DNA of 64,000 bases, taken from contig NZ_QUBS01000087.1 in NCBI RefSeq assembly GCF_003390925.1, positions 62,001 to 126,000 of the forward strand, in the 5' to 3' direction. Positions within the stretch are counted from its first letter, which is position 1; each line of letters opens with the position of its first letter. Positions 1-8,384 of this stretch are shown here, piece after piece. Source of the stretch: Trinickia diaoshuihuensis. Its GTDB lineage: Bacteria; Pseudomonadota; Gammaproteobacteria; Burkholderiales; Burkholderiaceae. The position numbers and the translations under genes were made by a program. Under the pieces are notes generated by a model. That model did not search any database. It had not been told where the DNA came from and saw only the letters and a program-made list of their open reading frames with translations.

Positions 1-83
1 CGGTGGATAGCACGTCAACGCGCGCCTCGCATCGGCCACCCGGCGTATGATCGCGTGCTGTTCGACCTGTTTTTGCCGCCTTC

Positions 84-1571
84 ATGCCTATGTTGGACCT
101 TCAAGCAAACCGGACCATGCTGCCGGTATTCGACTCGGTCAGAGCGTTGGCCTTCGTCGGCGATTTGAGCATGGGGCAGCCGACGGATCATTCGCTGCGC
201 ACGGGATGGATTGCCGCGCGCATTGGGCAGGCGGCAGGGCTCGATTCGAGCGTCTGCGATGCGGTTCGCGAAGTGGCGCTGCTACGCTGGTCGGGGTGTA
301 CTGCGAATGCAGCCGGCTTCGCGGAAGTGTTCGGCGACGACGTCGCGGTCCGGTTGGCGATGCTCGAAGCGCGGCCGGGCTGGGCCGAAGTGCGCGAAGC
401 CCCTGTGGATCCTGCCTCGGCGATGCGGCCGCTAGCGCAGATTCATTGCGAGGTGTCCGGCGAGATCGCGCGTATTTTGGGCCTTTCCTCGGCGACTGAA
501 GCCGCATTGCGAAACATTTTCGAAACATGGGACGGCGCGGGCCTGCCCGAGAGTGTTGCTCGCGAGCAGGTGCCGATCCCTGTGTTCGTCGTTGCGCTGG
601 CAGGCGATCTCGAGATTTTCGTTCGCGTGTACGGTCTCGAACGGGCGCTCGAGTTGATCGCGCAACGCTCCGGCACGCGGTATCCCGCGTACCTTGTCGA
701 TGTCGCCGTGCGCAATGCGCGAGACTGGACCGTTGCGCTGGAGCAGGCCTCGCTAGCCGATTTCGACGCCGCGCTGGTCACGCCCGACATGCGGCGGCAC
801 GCGTGCGCCGAATTGATCGCCGACGTCATCGATCTGAAATTGCCGTGGATGACGGGCTTTTCGCGTTCCGTCGCGATGACGGCGCTGGCATGTTGCGCGC
901 GGCTCGGGCTCGACGAAGCGGCGCAGGCGCGCGTCTATCGCGCCGCGCTCATTCACGGGATGGGGCGGGCCGCCGTACCCAACGCCGTATGGAATCAGCC
1001 GTGCGCCTTGCCGGCGAGCGCCTGGGAAAAGGTGCGGCTCGTGCCGTATTGGACGGCGCGCGCCGGCAAACAAACCGGCACGCTTCGAGAAGCGGCCGAG
1101 CTCGCTTCTTATGCCTATGAGCGGCAAGACGGCTCGGGCTATTTCCGCGGCGCCGACGCCCGGTCGCTTTCGCTGGAGGCACAGATTCTCGCGGCTTCGG
1201 TCGCATGGGCGGCATTGCGCTCGACGCGGCCCTGGCGCGCCGCATTGCCGATGCACACTGCGTTGCAAACGTTGCAGGGCGAAGTGGCGGGCGGCAGGCT
1301 TAGCGCCGACGTGGCCGATGCGCTCGCGGCGGACGAAGGGGGCTTAATCGAGCGGCCAAGAAATGCCGCCACGCAAAGCTCGCTGTTATCCGCGCGCGAG
1401 ACCGACGTGCTGCGCGCGATCTCGCGCGGCGCGAGCAACAAGGAAGCCGCGCGCGAATTGGCGATCAGCCCGAGCACGGTGCGCACGCATGTCGAGAGCG
1501 TGTTTCGCAAGCTCGAATGCTCCACGCGAGCCGCGGCGACGCTCAAGGCGTCGGCGATGGGTCTGCTTTGA
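84..1571 (+). CDS. LuxR-type regulator with two degenerate HD-GYP modules
   Basis: This 495-residue protein ends in a clear LuxR/GerE helix-turn-helix (about residues 435-495, beginning LSARETDVLRAIS and including SPSTVRTHVESVF). The rest resembles two HD-GYP-like modules in tandem. The first ends near residues 148-200 with WDGAGLP. The second has HGMGRAAVP near residue 290, where an active enzyme would have an HD pair, and YERQDGSGYF near 344 in place of HHER-DGSGYP. The metal-binding His-Asp is therefore missing, so I infer a sensory or dimerisation domain controlling the DNA-binding end, not a c-di-GMP phosphodiesterase. No good ribosome site precedes the ATG at 84; ATGs at 90 and 117 are alternatives. 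It converges on the outer-membrane protein gene downstream. Its target is unknown. Confidence 0.8.
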   Translation: MPMLDLQANRTMLPVFDSVRALAFVGDLSMGQPTDHSLRTGWIAARIGQAAGLDSSVCDAVREVALLRWSGCTANAAGFAEVFGDDVAVRLAMLEARPGWAEVREAPVDPASAMRPLAQIHCEVSGEIARILGLSSATEAALRNIFETWDGAGLPESVAREQVPIPVFVVALAGDLEIFVRVYGLERALELIAQRSGTRYPAYLVDVAVRNARDWTVALEQASLADFDAALVTPDMRRHACAELIADVIDLKLPWMTGFSRSVAMTALACCARLGLDEAAQARVYRAALIHGMGRAAVPNAVWNQPCALPASAWEKVRLVPYWTARAGKQTGTLREAAELASYAYERQDGSGYFRGADARSLSLEAQILAASVAWAALRSTRPWRAALPMHTALQTLQGEVAGGRLSADVADALAADEGGLIERPRNAATQSSLLSARETDVLRAISRGASNKEAARELAISPSTVRTHVESVFRKLECSTRAAATLKASAMGLL

Positions 1572-1619
1572 GACCGGCGCAGGCGCCGTTCCACGGCCGG
1601 CGTGTACACGCTCTTCGAT

Positions 1620-2531
1620 CTAGAACTTGAACGAGACCGAGGCGTGAAAGAACGACACGTCGATGTCGTTCCGCGTCTTGATATTTTGCAGATATCGCAG
1701 TGTGACTTGAGCGCGTCCGAAGTTGTAGCCCAACATGGGGCCGAGCAGGACGTGCTCGAACCGGTTGCCGTTTCCGACTATCCGACCGTACTGCCGATCG
1801 TCGGTGAACTGCCGCGAATAGTTGCCGATGACGCCGAGCGTCCAGCGGCCTATCGTCTTGGCCGCCGTCAAATCCACATAGTACGCGCTGCCCGAATGGT
1901 AGTCGGTGGTCGCATTGGTACGGTTGAAGTCGAAGACGTTGTTGATGGTGAAATTCCAGCCGTGCGCGAGATAAGTGACCGCGAAGCTCGGCTCGGCGGT
2001 CCAATAATCGTTGGCATAGCTAGTCTGCGCGGGGACGCCGTTCACGTACTGGTGATGTCCGTTGGGTAAGTAGACGCTCATCGCGGCCGACGTGAAAAAA
2101 CCATGGCCGAGATCCCATGACAGGATTGCCGGCGTCAGAATCGTGTTGAAAAATCCCGATGTCTTAGTGGACTTGCCGCCCAGCGCCCTCGTATCGACAT
2201 CGTGCTCCGCGTACACTTGCACGAAACCCATTCCGAACTGAGCGCCGAATAGCTTCCAGCCCGGCACCCACAGCAAGGCCGGTGAAGTGGCGGTGTTTTG
2301 CACGCGCAGCGGCGCGCCGTTCCCGGCGCCGTCCACGAGCGTGCCGCCTCGCGCGATGTAGAAGTCCTCGGTCATGTAAAAGCCGGCTGGCGGCAAAGCA
2401 CCCGTTGGCGAGCCGGTAGTGACGCCCGGCTGATAGGGACTCGCGTTTTCCGATGCCGGCGCCGCGCCGGACCAGCAGGCGATAGCGGTCGCAGCGGCAA
2501 TGAAGCACCTGTAGTGCGGGCCGATTGACAT
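1620..2531 (-). CDS. SphA-like outer-membrane protein (phenol meta-pathway/MetA family)
   Basis: This 303-residue protein has a signal peptide (hydrophobic stretch CFIAAATAIACWSGAAPASA-like, cleavage near residue 26). The body is rich in aromatic-alternating beta-strands and ends in SVSFKF with a terminal Phe, as expected for an outer-membrane barrel. The pattern fits the family annotated as protein involved in the meta-pathway of phenol degradation (COG4313), thought to help uptake of aromatic or hydrophobic substrates. An AAGGAG ribosome site lies just before the ATG. It lies downstream of the MFS gene on the same strand (142 bp gap), and the two promoters share a short palindrome, so co-regulation is likely. 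The actual substrate is unknown. Confidence 0.75.
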   Translation of the reverse strand: MSIGPHYRCFIAAATAIACWSGAAPASENASPYQPGVTTGSPTGALPPAGFYMTEDFYIARGGTLVDGAGNGAPLRVQNTATSPALLWVPGWKLFGAQFGMGFVQVYAEHDVDTRALGGKSTKTSGFFNTILTPAILSWDLGHGFFTSAAMSVYLPNGHHQYVNGVPAQTSYANDYWTAEPSFAVTYLAHGWNFTINNVFDFNRTNATTDYHSGSAYYVDLTAAKTIGRWTLGVIGNYSRQFTDDRQYGRIVGNGNRFEHVLLGPMLGYNFGRAQVTLRYLQNIKTRNDIDVSFFHASVSFKF

Positions 2532-2557
2532 ACGACGTCTCCTTTTCCTATAGTTAT

Positions 2558-2570
2558 TTAGGGCTACTAA
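2558..2570. promoter_or_regulatory. Candidate operator TTAG-N5-CTAA upstream of SphA-like gene
   Basis: TTAGGGCTACTAA lies 27 bp upstream of the outer-membrane protein start. An almost identical palindrome occurs before the neighbouring MFS gene. The half-sites TTAG/CTAA are inverted around five bases. It may be the operator of a shared regulator; which one is not known. Confidence 0.35.
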
Positions 2571-2673
2571 TTAATGATGCGAAAGATTGGACTTCGCCTC
2601 CTGTTACGCTTGGCTACAGCAATCCGTCGGCTGCCCTGACGCAGCCGTGTCCCTGGGAAGCGCCGGAAAACCT

Positions 2674-3897
2674 TTACTTGAAGATAACGTCCGGTTGCGG
2701 TTGACCGCGGTTTTGCGCGGACTCGGGTTTGCGTACGCCGAGGCAGGTGCACGTCGCGGCGAGCGTGGCGAGGCCGAGGAAGGTCCACGCATGCGGATAG
2801 CCGAATACCTCCACCAGCTTTCCATACAGCGTGGGCACCACGACGCCGCCGACTGCGACGATGGTGAGCATCAGCCCCGCCGCGGTGGGAATATCGGCTA
2901 CTTCGATTTCATTGCGATACAGCCCGGGAAATCCGATCCATACGACGAACCCCAGGATCGCCGAGGCTCCGATTACGGCTGCCGCGCCCATCAGGCCGGC
3001 CAGGCCGAGGTGCGGCACGAGAAGTAGCGCGACGCTTTCCACGATGAACGCGCCGGCCATGGTCGCCGTAGGACCGAAAACCTTGTCGGCCAGCCAGCCG
3101 CCCAGGATGCCCCCCGCCATGCCGCTGACGAGCAGCAGTGCCGCTATCGTCGCGCCCGTGTCGGGCGTCAGCCGAAGATGCGCGGTGGCGAATGCGGGTA
3201 AAAGTTGTGCGGCGGTGAAGTAGCTGCCGTAGCCGCCCGAAAACGTGATGCCGAGCAGCCAAAGGTTTCGATTGCCGAAAGTCCGCTTGAGCGAAGCCAG
3301 ATTCAAATGGTGGGCGCCGATCTGCTCGCGCTCGGCGGCCGGCGGCTCGGGGAAGAGGAAAAGTAGGACGATGAGCGTGGCGGCACCGAAGGCCGCGCCG
3401 AGCGAGAGCGCCGTGCGCCATCCGTAGTCCTCCACGAGGGCGCTCCAGCCGTGGAGCCCCAGCACGGCGCCCACCGTGAATGCCACGCCGGTTATTAGAC
3501 CGTTCGCCGTCGCGAGTTCATCGTTGCGGAACCAAGCAGCGGTCAACCCAATTGCGCTGCCCAAATAGATCGACCCGCCGATACCGCAGAGAAACCGTCC
3601 CGTGAGCAAGACCTCGTACCCTCCGGCTCGCGCCGACAACAACGCACCGCCGGTCTCCACTGCGATACCGAGCAACATCGCGAACTTCAGACCGAAGGCT
3701 TCCGCGATCATGCCGCCCGGGATATGGGCGACGCCGTACCCGGCAATGAATAGTCCAACGACGACGCCGATTTGGGCCGGCGTCAGACGCATTTCCCCGG
3801 CTACCCCGGAAAATGTCGGCACGACGTTGAACCAGTTCAGCGTGAATTGAATGAACGAAAAGAAGATGACGGCAAGCGCCGTCCAGCGGCTTTTCAC
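2674..3897 (-). CDS. MFS transporter
   Basis: A 407-residue major facilitator with about 12 hydrophobic helices. It has a signature-like loop after helix 2 (AEAFGLKFAML), GRFLCGIGGS in helix 4, and a central charged loop (EPPAAEREQIGAHH). It starts with GTG at 3897, which is preceded by an AAGGAGAC ribosome site. It probably imports a small organic acid or aromatic compound, given its SphA-like neighbour and the ring-cleavage-type hydrolase further downstream, but the substrate cannot be read from the sequence. The final 15 or so residues are polar and likely cytoplasmic. Confidence 0.85.
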   Translation of the reverse strand: MKSRWTALAVIFFSFIQFTLNWFNVVPTFSGVAGEMRLTPAQIGVVVGLFIAGYGVAHIPGGMIAEAFGLKFAMLLGIAVETGGALLSARAGGYEVLLTGRFLCGIGGSIYLGSAIGLTAAWFRNDELATANGLITGVAFTVGAVLGLHGWSALVEDYGWRTALSLGAAFGAATLIVLLFLFPEPPAAEREQIGAHHLNLASLKRTFGNRNLWLLGITFSGGYGSYFTAAQLLPAFATAHLRLTPDTGATIAALLLVSGMAGGILGGWLADKVFGPTATMAGAFIVESVALLLVPHLGLAGLMGAAAVIGASAILGFVVWIGFPGLYRNEIEVADIPTAAGLMLTIVAVGGVVVPTLYGKLVEVFGYPHAWTFLGLATLAATCTCLGVRKPESAQNRGQPQPDVIFK

Positions 3898-3966
3898 GAT
3901 TTGTCTCCTTTGACGGCTTTGTGCTCGCGGCTGCGCGGGCCACCGAGGATTTCGTGCGACGATTGA

Positions 3967-3979
3967 TTAGAACTACTAA
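3967..3979. promoter_or_regulatory. Candidate operator TTAG-N5-CTAA upstream of MFS gene
   Basis: TTAGAACTACTAA lies about 70 bp upstream of the MFS start. It matches the site at 2558-2570 in 11 of 13 positions. An AT-rich promoter-like stretch (CTATAA) adjoins it. Confidence 0.35.
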
Positions 3980-4083
3980 GCTATAAGGACGAACCACGAG
4001 AGAACGTAGCCGGCCCCGTCGGCGAATGAAGCGGATCGATCCGCGACGCGCCGGGGCAAGGAGGCGCGCCGCGCACGATCCAT

Positions 4084-4614
4084 CTAGACGGGATGCGCGT
4101 TGATCAAGATGGCCGCCAGCAGGCAGGGCTCGTTGCCCCTCACGCTCCAGCTATGTACCGTGCCTCGTTGCACGAAAACGTCGCCTGGCCGCAGCAGCAC
4201 CTCGCCCGTATCGAGAATCGCGTAGATCTCGCCTTTCACGACCACGAGATAGTCGATCGTGTCCGTGCGGTGCATCAACGGATCGCCGGACGCGCTCTGA
4301 TGCGCGGTCGGCGCGCCGATGGATCCGAACGCTTTTTCCACATCCGTCTTGTCGCGCCAGGCGCCGTCCGGCGGAAACTCGACCATCCGGAAAATCGAGC
4401 CGTTCGGCGGCGGCTCGAGCCGGACAGGGCGAGCGACGGCATCGTCGTTCGAGCTGTTGTCCACGGGCGACGTATCTGTCTCCCAAAGATCGGTGAGGGC
4501 GAGACCGGGCATCGACTCCATTTCCTTGACGTTTGTCGCGTAGCCGTCGAACAGCACGGTGGAACGGCCTTGGGCGTCGTGTCCGCTGACCACGCGGCGA
4601 ATTTTTAAAACCAT
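4084..4614 (-). CDS. Cupin-domain protein
   Basis: A 176-residue protein whose C-terminal half is a single cupin. Motif 1 lies around MHRTDTIDYLVVVKGEIYAI and motif 2 around LRPGDVFVQRGTVHSW. The N-terminal 90 residues are typical of the Burkholderia cupins annotated only as cupin-domain protein. The start at 4614 (MVLKIRR) is chosen because GAGGAC precedes it; an upstream ATG at 4734 would add 40 residues of no family character. The gene is divergent from a TetR regulator with a palindromic operator between them, so repression by that TetR is likely. The function (isomerase, dioxygenase or small-molecule binding) is unresolved. Confidence 0.7.
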   Translation of the reverse strand: MVLKIRRVVSGHDAQGRSTVLFDGYATNVKEMESMPGLALTDLWETDTSPVDNSSNDDAVARPVRLEPPPNGSIFRMVEFPPDGAWRDKTDVEKAFGSIGAPTAHQSASGDPLMHRTDTIDYLVVVKGEIYAILDTGEVLLRPGDVFVQRGTVHSWSVRGNEPCLLAAILINAHPV

Positions 4615-4775
4615 GGGTTTGTCCTCGTTGCGCTGATTAGCCGGCCGTACGCGGCCGAACTTCGATCGAGCCGGCCAAGCACCGCTCGGCCGACTCAATG
4701 AAGACGATTCTGCGCCGTTTGAACAAGTGTTCAATAAGGTTTACCACCTAAGATATATAATTGGTCAATCGATCT

Positions 4776-4795
4776 GATGCACGCTACAGTGCATC
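4776..4795. promoter_or_regulatory. Inverted repeat, likely TetR operator
   Basis: GATGCAC and GTGCATC form perfect 7-bp arms around six bases, 33 bp before the tetR start and in the divergent cupin-tetR promoter. The position and symmetry are as expected for autoregulation by a dimeric TetR protein. A TATAAT lies just upstream at 4756-4761. Confidence 0.5.
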
Positions 4796-4827
4796 GGTCT
4801 GCATCGAACATCAATCAGGAGCAAGAC

Positions 4828-5481
4828 ATGCAGAAACGAGGTAACGCGGAAGTCCCGGCAACCGAGCGCGGCAATACCCGCGAACGCATCGTTGCGGCGG
4901 CTGAGGCACTTTTCGCGCGGCTCGGTTTCGACGGCGTCTCGCTGCGCAATATCGCGCAGCAATCGGGCGTGCCCGTCGGTCTGGTCAGCTACCACTTCGG
5001 CGGCAAGTTGGGGGTGTATCAAGCGATCTTCGAAGCACGCGTGCCGGCGATCGTCGAGCAGCGTAAGGCGGGCCTCGCGCTGGCCGAGATGGAGGAGGAC
5101 CCCGACCGCCGGCTGGAACTGATTCTCAAGGCGTTGCTGCTGCCGATGTTGAGGCTGCGAACCACCGAAGGTGGGGAGCACTTCGGGATCATCATGGCGC
5201 GCGAGGTCAACGATCCCTGCTCGTCCGAGCGGGGGATCATCCAGCAGATGTTCGACCCGATCGCCATGGCGTTCATCGATCAACTGCGCATCACGTTGCC
5301 CGAGCGCACCGAGGCGGAAATCCACTGGGCCTATCAATCCGTGATCGGGATCATGGTCTATGTGATGGTGGACGTGGGCCGCATCAGCCGCTTGAGCGCC
5401 GGCAAGGCCGATCCTGACGATGTAGACGGAACCCTGCGTCATCTGCTGTCGATTTTGCTCGACGGCTTACGCAGGCGATAA
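4828..5481 (+). CDS. TetR/AcrR-family transcriptional regulator
   Basis: A 217-residue regulator. Residues 12-60 form the TetR DNA-binding domain (TRERIVAAAEALFARLGF, then SLRNIAQQSGVPVGLVSYHF). The C-terminal region resembles the CecR-type ligand-binding fold. The ATG at 4828 is chosen because AGGAG stands seven bases before it; an ATG at 4777 in the same frame has no ribosome site and lies on the operator. It is divergent from the cupin gene and is followed 24 bp later by the FAH-family hydrolase, so it probably controls both. Confidence 0.85.
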   Translation: MQKRGNAEVPATERGNTRERIVAAAEALFARLGFDGVSLRNIAQQSGVPVGLVSYHFGGKLGVYQAIFEARVPAIVEQRKAGLALAEMEEDPDRRLELILKALLLPMLRLRTTEGGEHFGIIMAREVNDPCSSERGIIQQMFDPIAMAFIDQLRITLPERTEAEIHWAYQSVIGIMVYVMVDVGRISRLSAGKADPDDVDGTLRHLLSILLDGLRRR

Positions 5482-5505
5482 ACGTCATTTATTTAGGGAA
5501 ACGGA

Positions 5506-6495
5506 ATGAAACTGGTGACGTACCGCCGCGGCGACCGCGGCAGCAGGGCCGGCGCGCTCGTCGACGATGGCGCGAGCATTATCGATTTGAGCGCGGCAAG
5601 TAGCCACGCCGATGCTCGGGGCGTTGCGGATCCTCGCTTCGACAGCGTGCTGGCGATGATCGGCGGCGCGGACTCGGCGCTCGAGCGAGCTTATGAGCTC
5701 GTCCGCAGCGCGCCGGCCGGCGCCCGCGTGCCGCGCGCCGAGGCGATACTGGATGCCCCCGTTCAGCCGCCCGTGCAGATGCGCGACTGCCTCTGCTTCG
5801 AAGGCCATCTGATTCAGGCATTCCGTAATGCAAGGAAGTTGCGTGCGCAACAGTTCCCCGATCCCGAAGCGAAGTTCGCGGAGATGGAACGCGAAGGGGT
5901 GCTGGCGGTACCGAAGACATTCTACGAGCAGCCGATTTACTACAAGGCGAACCGGCTGGCCGTCATCGGCACCGACCATGACGTTCGCTGGCCGTCCTAC
6001 AGCAATTTCTTGGACTTCGAGTTGGAATTCGGCTTTTTCATCGGCAAGCGTGCCACGGACGTATCGAAGGAGCGCGCCCGCGACTATATCTACGGCTATA
6101 CGATCTTCAACGACGTGACGGCCCGCGACGCGCAGACGGCTGAAATGGGCGGACAGCTCGGGCCGGCGAAGGGTAAGGATTTCGACACGGCAAACCCCAT
6201 GGGGCCATGTTTGGTGACCGCCGATGAGCTTCCCGATCCCTATAACCTCTCGATGATCGCGCGGGTCAACGGCGAAGAATGGACGCGTGCCAAATCGAGC
6301 ACGATGTATTGGTCGTTCGAAGACGTGATTGCTCACATCTCGCGCAGCGAGACGCTGTATCCCGGCGAATTCATCGGCTCCGGCACCGTTGAAGGAGGAT
6401 GCGGGCTCGAACTGATGCGCTTCCTGGAACCGGGCGATACGATCGAACTGGAAGTCGAGGGAATTGGCGTATTGCGCAATCGCGTCGTCCGTTAG
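5506..6495 (+). CDS. Fumarylacetoacetate hydrolase (FAH) family protein
   Basis: A 329-residue FAH-fold enzyme. It has the metal-binding acidic set in DFELEFGFFIGK (near residue 170), the typical YTIFNDVTARD segment, KGKDFDTANPMGPCL, and the C-terminal GTVEGGCGLEL and EPGDTIELEVEGIG. This family hydrolyses or isomerises beta-diketo acids such as fumarylpyruvate or homoprotocatechuate intermediates. The N-terminal extension of about 80 residues matches the longer FAH subgroup. A GGGAAACGGA stretch precedes the start. The context (TetR, cupin, thiolase, SphA-like porin) suggests aromatic or ketoacid catabolism; the exact substrate is not determinable. Confidence 0.85.
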   Translation: MKLVTYRRGDRGSRAGALVDDGASIIDLSAASSHADARGVADPRFDSVLAMIGGADSALERAYELVRSAPAGARVPRAEAILDAPVQPPVQMRDCLCFEGHLIQAFRNARKLRAQQFPDPEAKFAEMEREGVLAVPKTFYEQPIYYKANRLAVIGTDHDVRWPSYSNFLDFELEFGFFIGKRATDVSKERARDYIYGYTIFNDVTARDAQTAEMGGQLGPAKGKDFDTANPMGPCLVTADELPDPYNLSMIARVNGEEWTRAKSSTMYWSFEDVIAHISRSETLYPGEFIGSGTVEGGCGLELMRFLEPGDTIELEVEGIGVLRNRVVR

Positions 6496-6504
6496 GCGAG
6501 CAGT

Positions 6505-6529
6505 GTGCGCGGCCGCATCGGCCGCGCAC
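6505..6529. terminator. Bidirectional hairpin terminator
   Basis: An 11-bp perfect stem (GTGCGCGGCCG / CGGCCGCGCAC) with a CAT loop sits between the convergent FAH-hydrolase and thiolase genes. A T-rich stretch (TTATTTT) follows on the + strand. Confidence 0.7.
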
Positions 6530-6535
6530 CGCGTG

Positions 6536-7702
6536 TTATTTTCTGCGCTCGAGGATGCTGACGTAGTTGGCGACGGCCGAGCCGCCCATATTGAAGACGC
6601 CGGCGAGCTCTACGTTCGCGAGTTGCATGTCGAGCGCGTCGCCGCATAATTGCATGGCCGAAAGCACATGCATCGAGACACCGGTGGCGCCGATCGGATG
6701 GCCTTTCGCTTTCAGGCCACCCGAGACGTTGACGGGCAGCGCGCCGTCGCGCGCGACGATGTCTTCGTCGATGACCGTGGCGCCTTTGCCGGGAGAGGCT
6801 AGACCCATTGCCTCGTAGCTCAGCAATTCGGCGATCGTGAAGCAGTCGTGAACCTCCGCGAACGACAGATCGCCGAGCGCGGCGCCGGCGCGTTGCAGTG
6901 CAAGCGCCCAGGCGCGTCGTGGCCCTTCGAACGCCACGGGATCGCGGCGCGACATCGGCAGATAATCGTTGACATGCGCGGTGCCGCGAAATCCCACGGC
7001 GCGCGCGAACTCCGCGAGCAGCGTGTCGTCGGCAAGCACCAACGCCGCCGCGCCGTCGGACACGAGCGAGCAGTCTGTCTTACGTAGTGGTCCCGCGATG
7101 AGCGGGTTCTTATCTGACACGGTGTTGCAGAATTCGAACCCGAGGTCCTTGCGCATATGCGCCCACGGGTTCAAGGTGCCGTTGGCATGGTTCTTCGCGG
7201 CGATTCGCGCAAGCGATGCGCGCACGTCGCCGTATCGTTCGAAATAGGCTTCGGCGATTCGGCCGAAGATGCCGGCAAACCCGTGGTCGATCGTGGATTC
7301 CTCTTTGACGTACGAGCAGTTGCCGAGTATTCGGGTGGCCTCTTTGCCGGTTACGGACGACATCTTTTCCGCGCCGACGACGAGTGCGATCTTCGCCGCG
7401 CCGGCGCGGATCGCGTCGATCGCGCCATATATCGCGGCGGAGCCCGATGCGCACGCGTTTTCCACGCGCACGGCCGGCTTCCAGCGCAGCGCGTCGTCCG
7501 CTTGCAGCGTCAGCGATGAACAGAACACATCGGGCACGAAGCCGCCGTTCAGATTGCCGAGCCAGATGCCGTCCACCCGTTCGGGTGAAATTGCCGCATG
7601 ATGGATAGCCTCGCGCGCCACGCTGGTGATCAGCGACTCGAGGTCCAGTTCGTCGAATTTGCCAAACCGGGCGTGCGCCCAGCCTACGATGGAAACGCCC
7701 AT
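6536..7702 (-). CDS. Thiolase-family protein (SCP-x-like acetyl-CoA acetyltransferase)
   Basis: A 388-residue thiolase-fold protein. The nucleophile Cys is in ENACASGS (Cys84). His lies in AEVHDCFTIAE, and GGLKAKGHPIGATG carries the second His. The usual C-terminal CxG Cys is absent: the sequence is NMGGSAVANY, as in SCP-2/SCP-x thiolases, whose second acid-base residue is the Cys of HDCF. It probably cleaves or forms a 3-ketoacyl-CoA. A GAGAG ribosome site precedes the ATG. It converges on the FAH gene and is divergent from the PAS-LuxR gene, which may regulate it. Confidence 0.8.
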   Translation of the reverse strand: MGVSIVGWAHARFGKFDELDLESLITSVAREAIHHAAISPERVDGIWLGNLNGGFVPDVFCSSLTLQADDALRWKPAVRVENACASGSAAIYGAIDAIRAGAAKIALVVGAEKMSSVTGKEATRILGNCSYVKEESTIDHGFAGIFGRIAEAYFERYGDVRASLARIAAKNHANGTLNPWAHMRKDLGFEFCNTVSDKNPLIAGPLRKTDCSLVSDGAAALVLADDTLLAEFARAVGFRGTAHVNDYLPMSRRDPVAFEGPRRAWALALQRAGAALGDLSFAEVHDCFTIAELLSYEAMGLASPGKGATVIDEDIVARDGALPVNVSGGLKAKGHPIGATGVSMHVLSAMQLCGDALDMQLANVELAGVFNMGGSAVANYVSILERRK

Positions 7703-7817
7703 ATTTCTCTCGTTCGTGGATGATGGAACCCGTTCGAACTTAACAGCACGGGCGCGCGGCGGACAGTCGCAGAATTACGCCAAGTGCAAACCCTAACCCG
7801 ATGAAGCCCAACCGACG

Positions 7818-8384
7818 ATGGATACACGCAATCCCGACGCGTTGTATGACTTGACGCTGGCGTTCCGGCTCGCGCCCGTGGGCTTGATGGTGTCCCGCCA
7901 AAGGATCATCCACCGGTACAACGCCGCGTTCTCCGACATGTTCGGTTACGACGAAAACGAACTCGCCGGCCAGTCGCTAGAGCGGTTGTACCCGTCGCAC
8001 CAGGAGTTCGAGCACGTGGGGGAGCGCGCTTCGCGCATCATGCGCGAACAAGGCAATTACAGCGACGAGCGCATCATGCGCCACCAGTCCGGGCGTCCGT
8101 TTTGGTGTCACGTTTCGGGCAGGGCATTGAACAAGGACGCGCCGCTGGCGGAAGCGGTATGGGTCTTCGAAGACTTGTCGACGCGCTGGCCGGTCACGAC
8201 CGAGCTCACGCCGCGCGAGCGGGAGATCGCGCAGTTGCTCGTGATGGGCAAATCGAGCAAAGCGATCGGGCGTGAGCTCGCGATCAGCCCACGAACGGTC
8301 GACGCGCATCGCGCCCGCCTCATGAAGAAGATGAACGCGGCTTCGGTGAGCCACCTCGTTGCACGGCTTATCGGCCGGACGTGA
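7818..8384 (+). CDS. PAS-domain LuxR-type transcriptional regulator
   Basis: A 188-residue regulator with an N-terminal PAS domain (about residues 10-115, containing YNAAFSDMFGYDENELAGQS) and a C-terminal LuxR helix-turn-helix (LTPREREIAQLL to about residue 188, with SPRTVDAHRARLMKKM). There is no receiver domain, so signal input is presumably through the PAS pocket. The 3' end overlaps the convergent AraC gene by 17 bp. It is divergent from the thiolase gene. Confidence 0.85.
   Translation: MDTRNPDALYDLTLAFRLAPVGLMVSRQRIIHRYNAAFSDMFGYDENELAGQSLERLYPSHQEFEHVGERASRIMREQGNYSDERIMRHQSGRPFWCHVSGRALNKDAPLAEAVWVFEDLSTRWPVTTELTPREREIAQLLVMGKSSKAIGRELAISPRTVDAHRARLMKKMNAASVSHLVARLIGRT

Noticed and set aside
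1-83. End of an upstream gene at the left edge
   Set aside because: One frame stops at 48-50 but too little sequence remains to identify a product.
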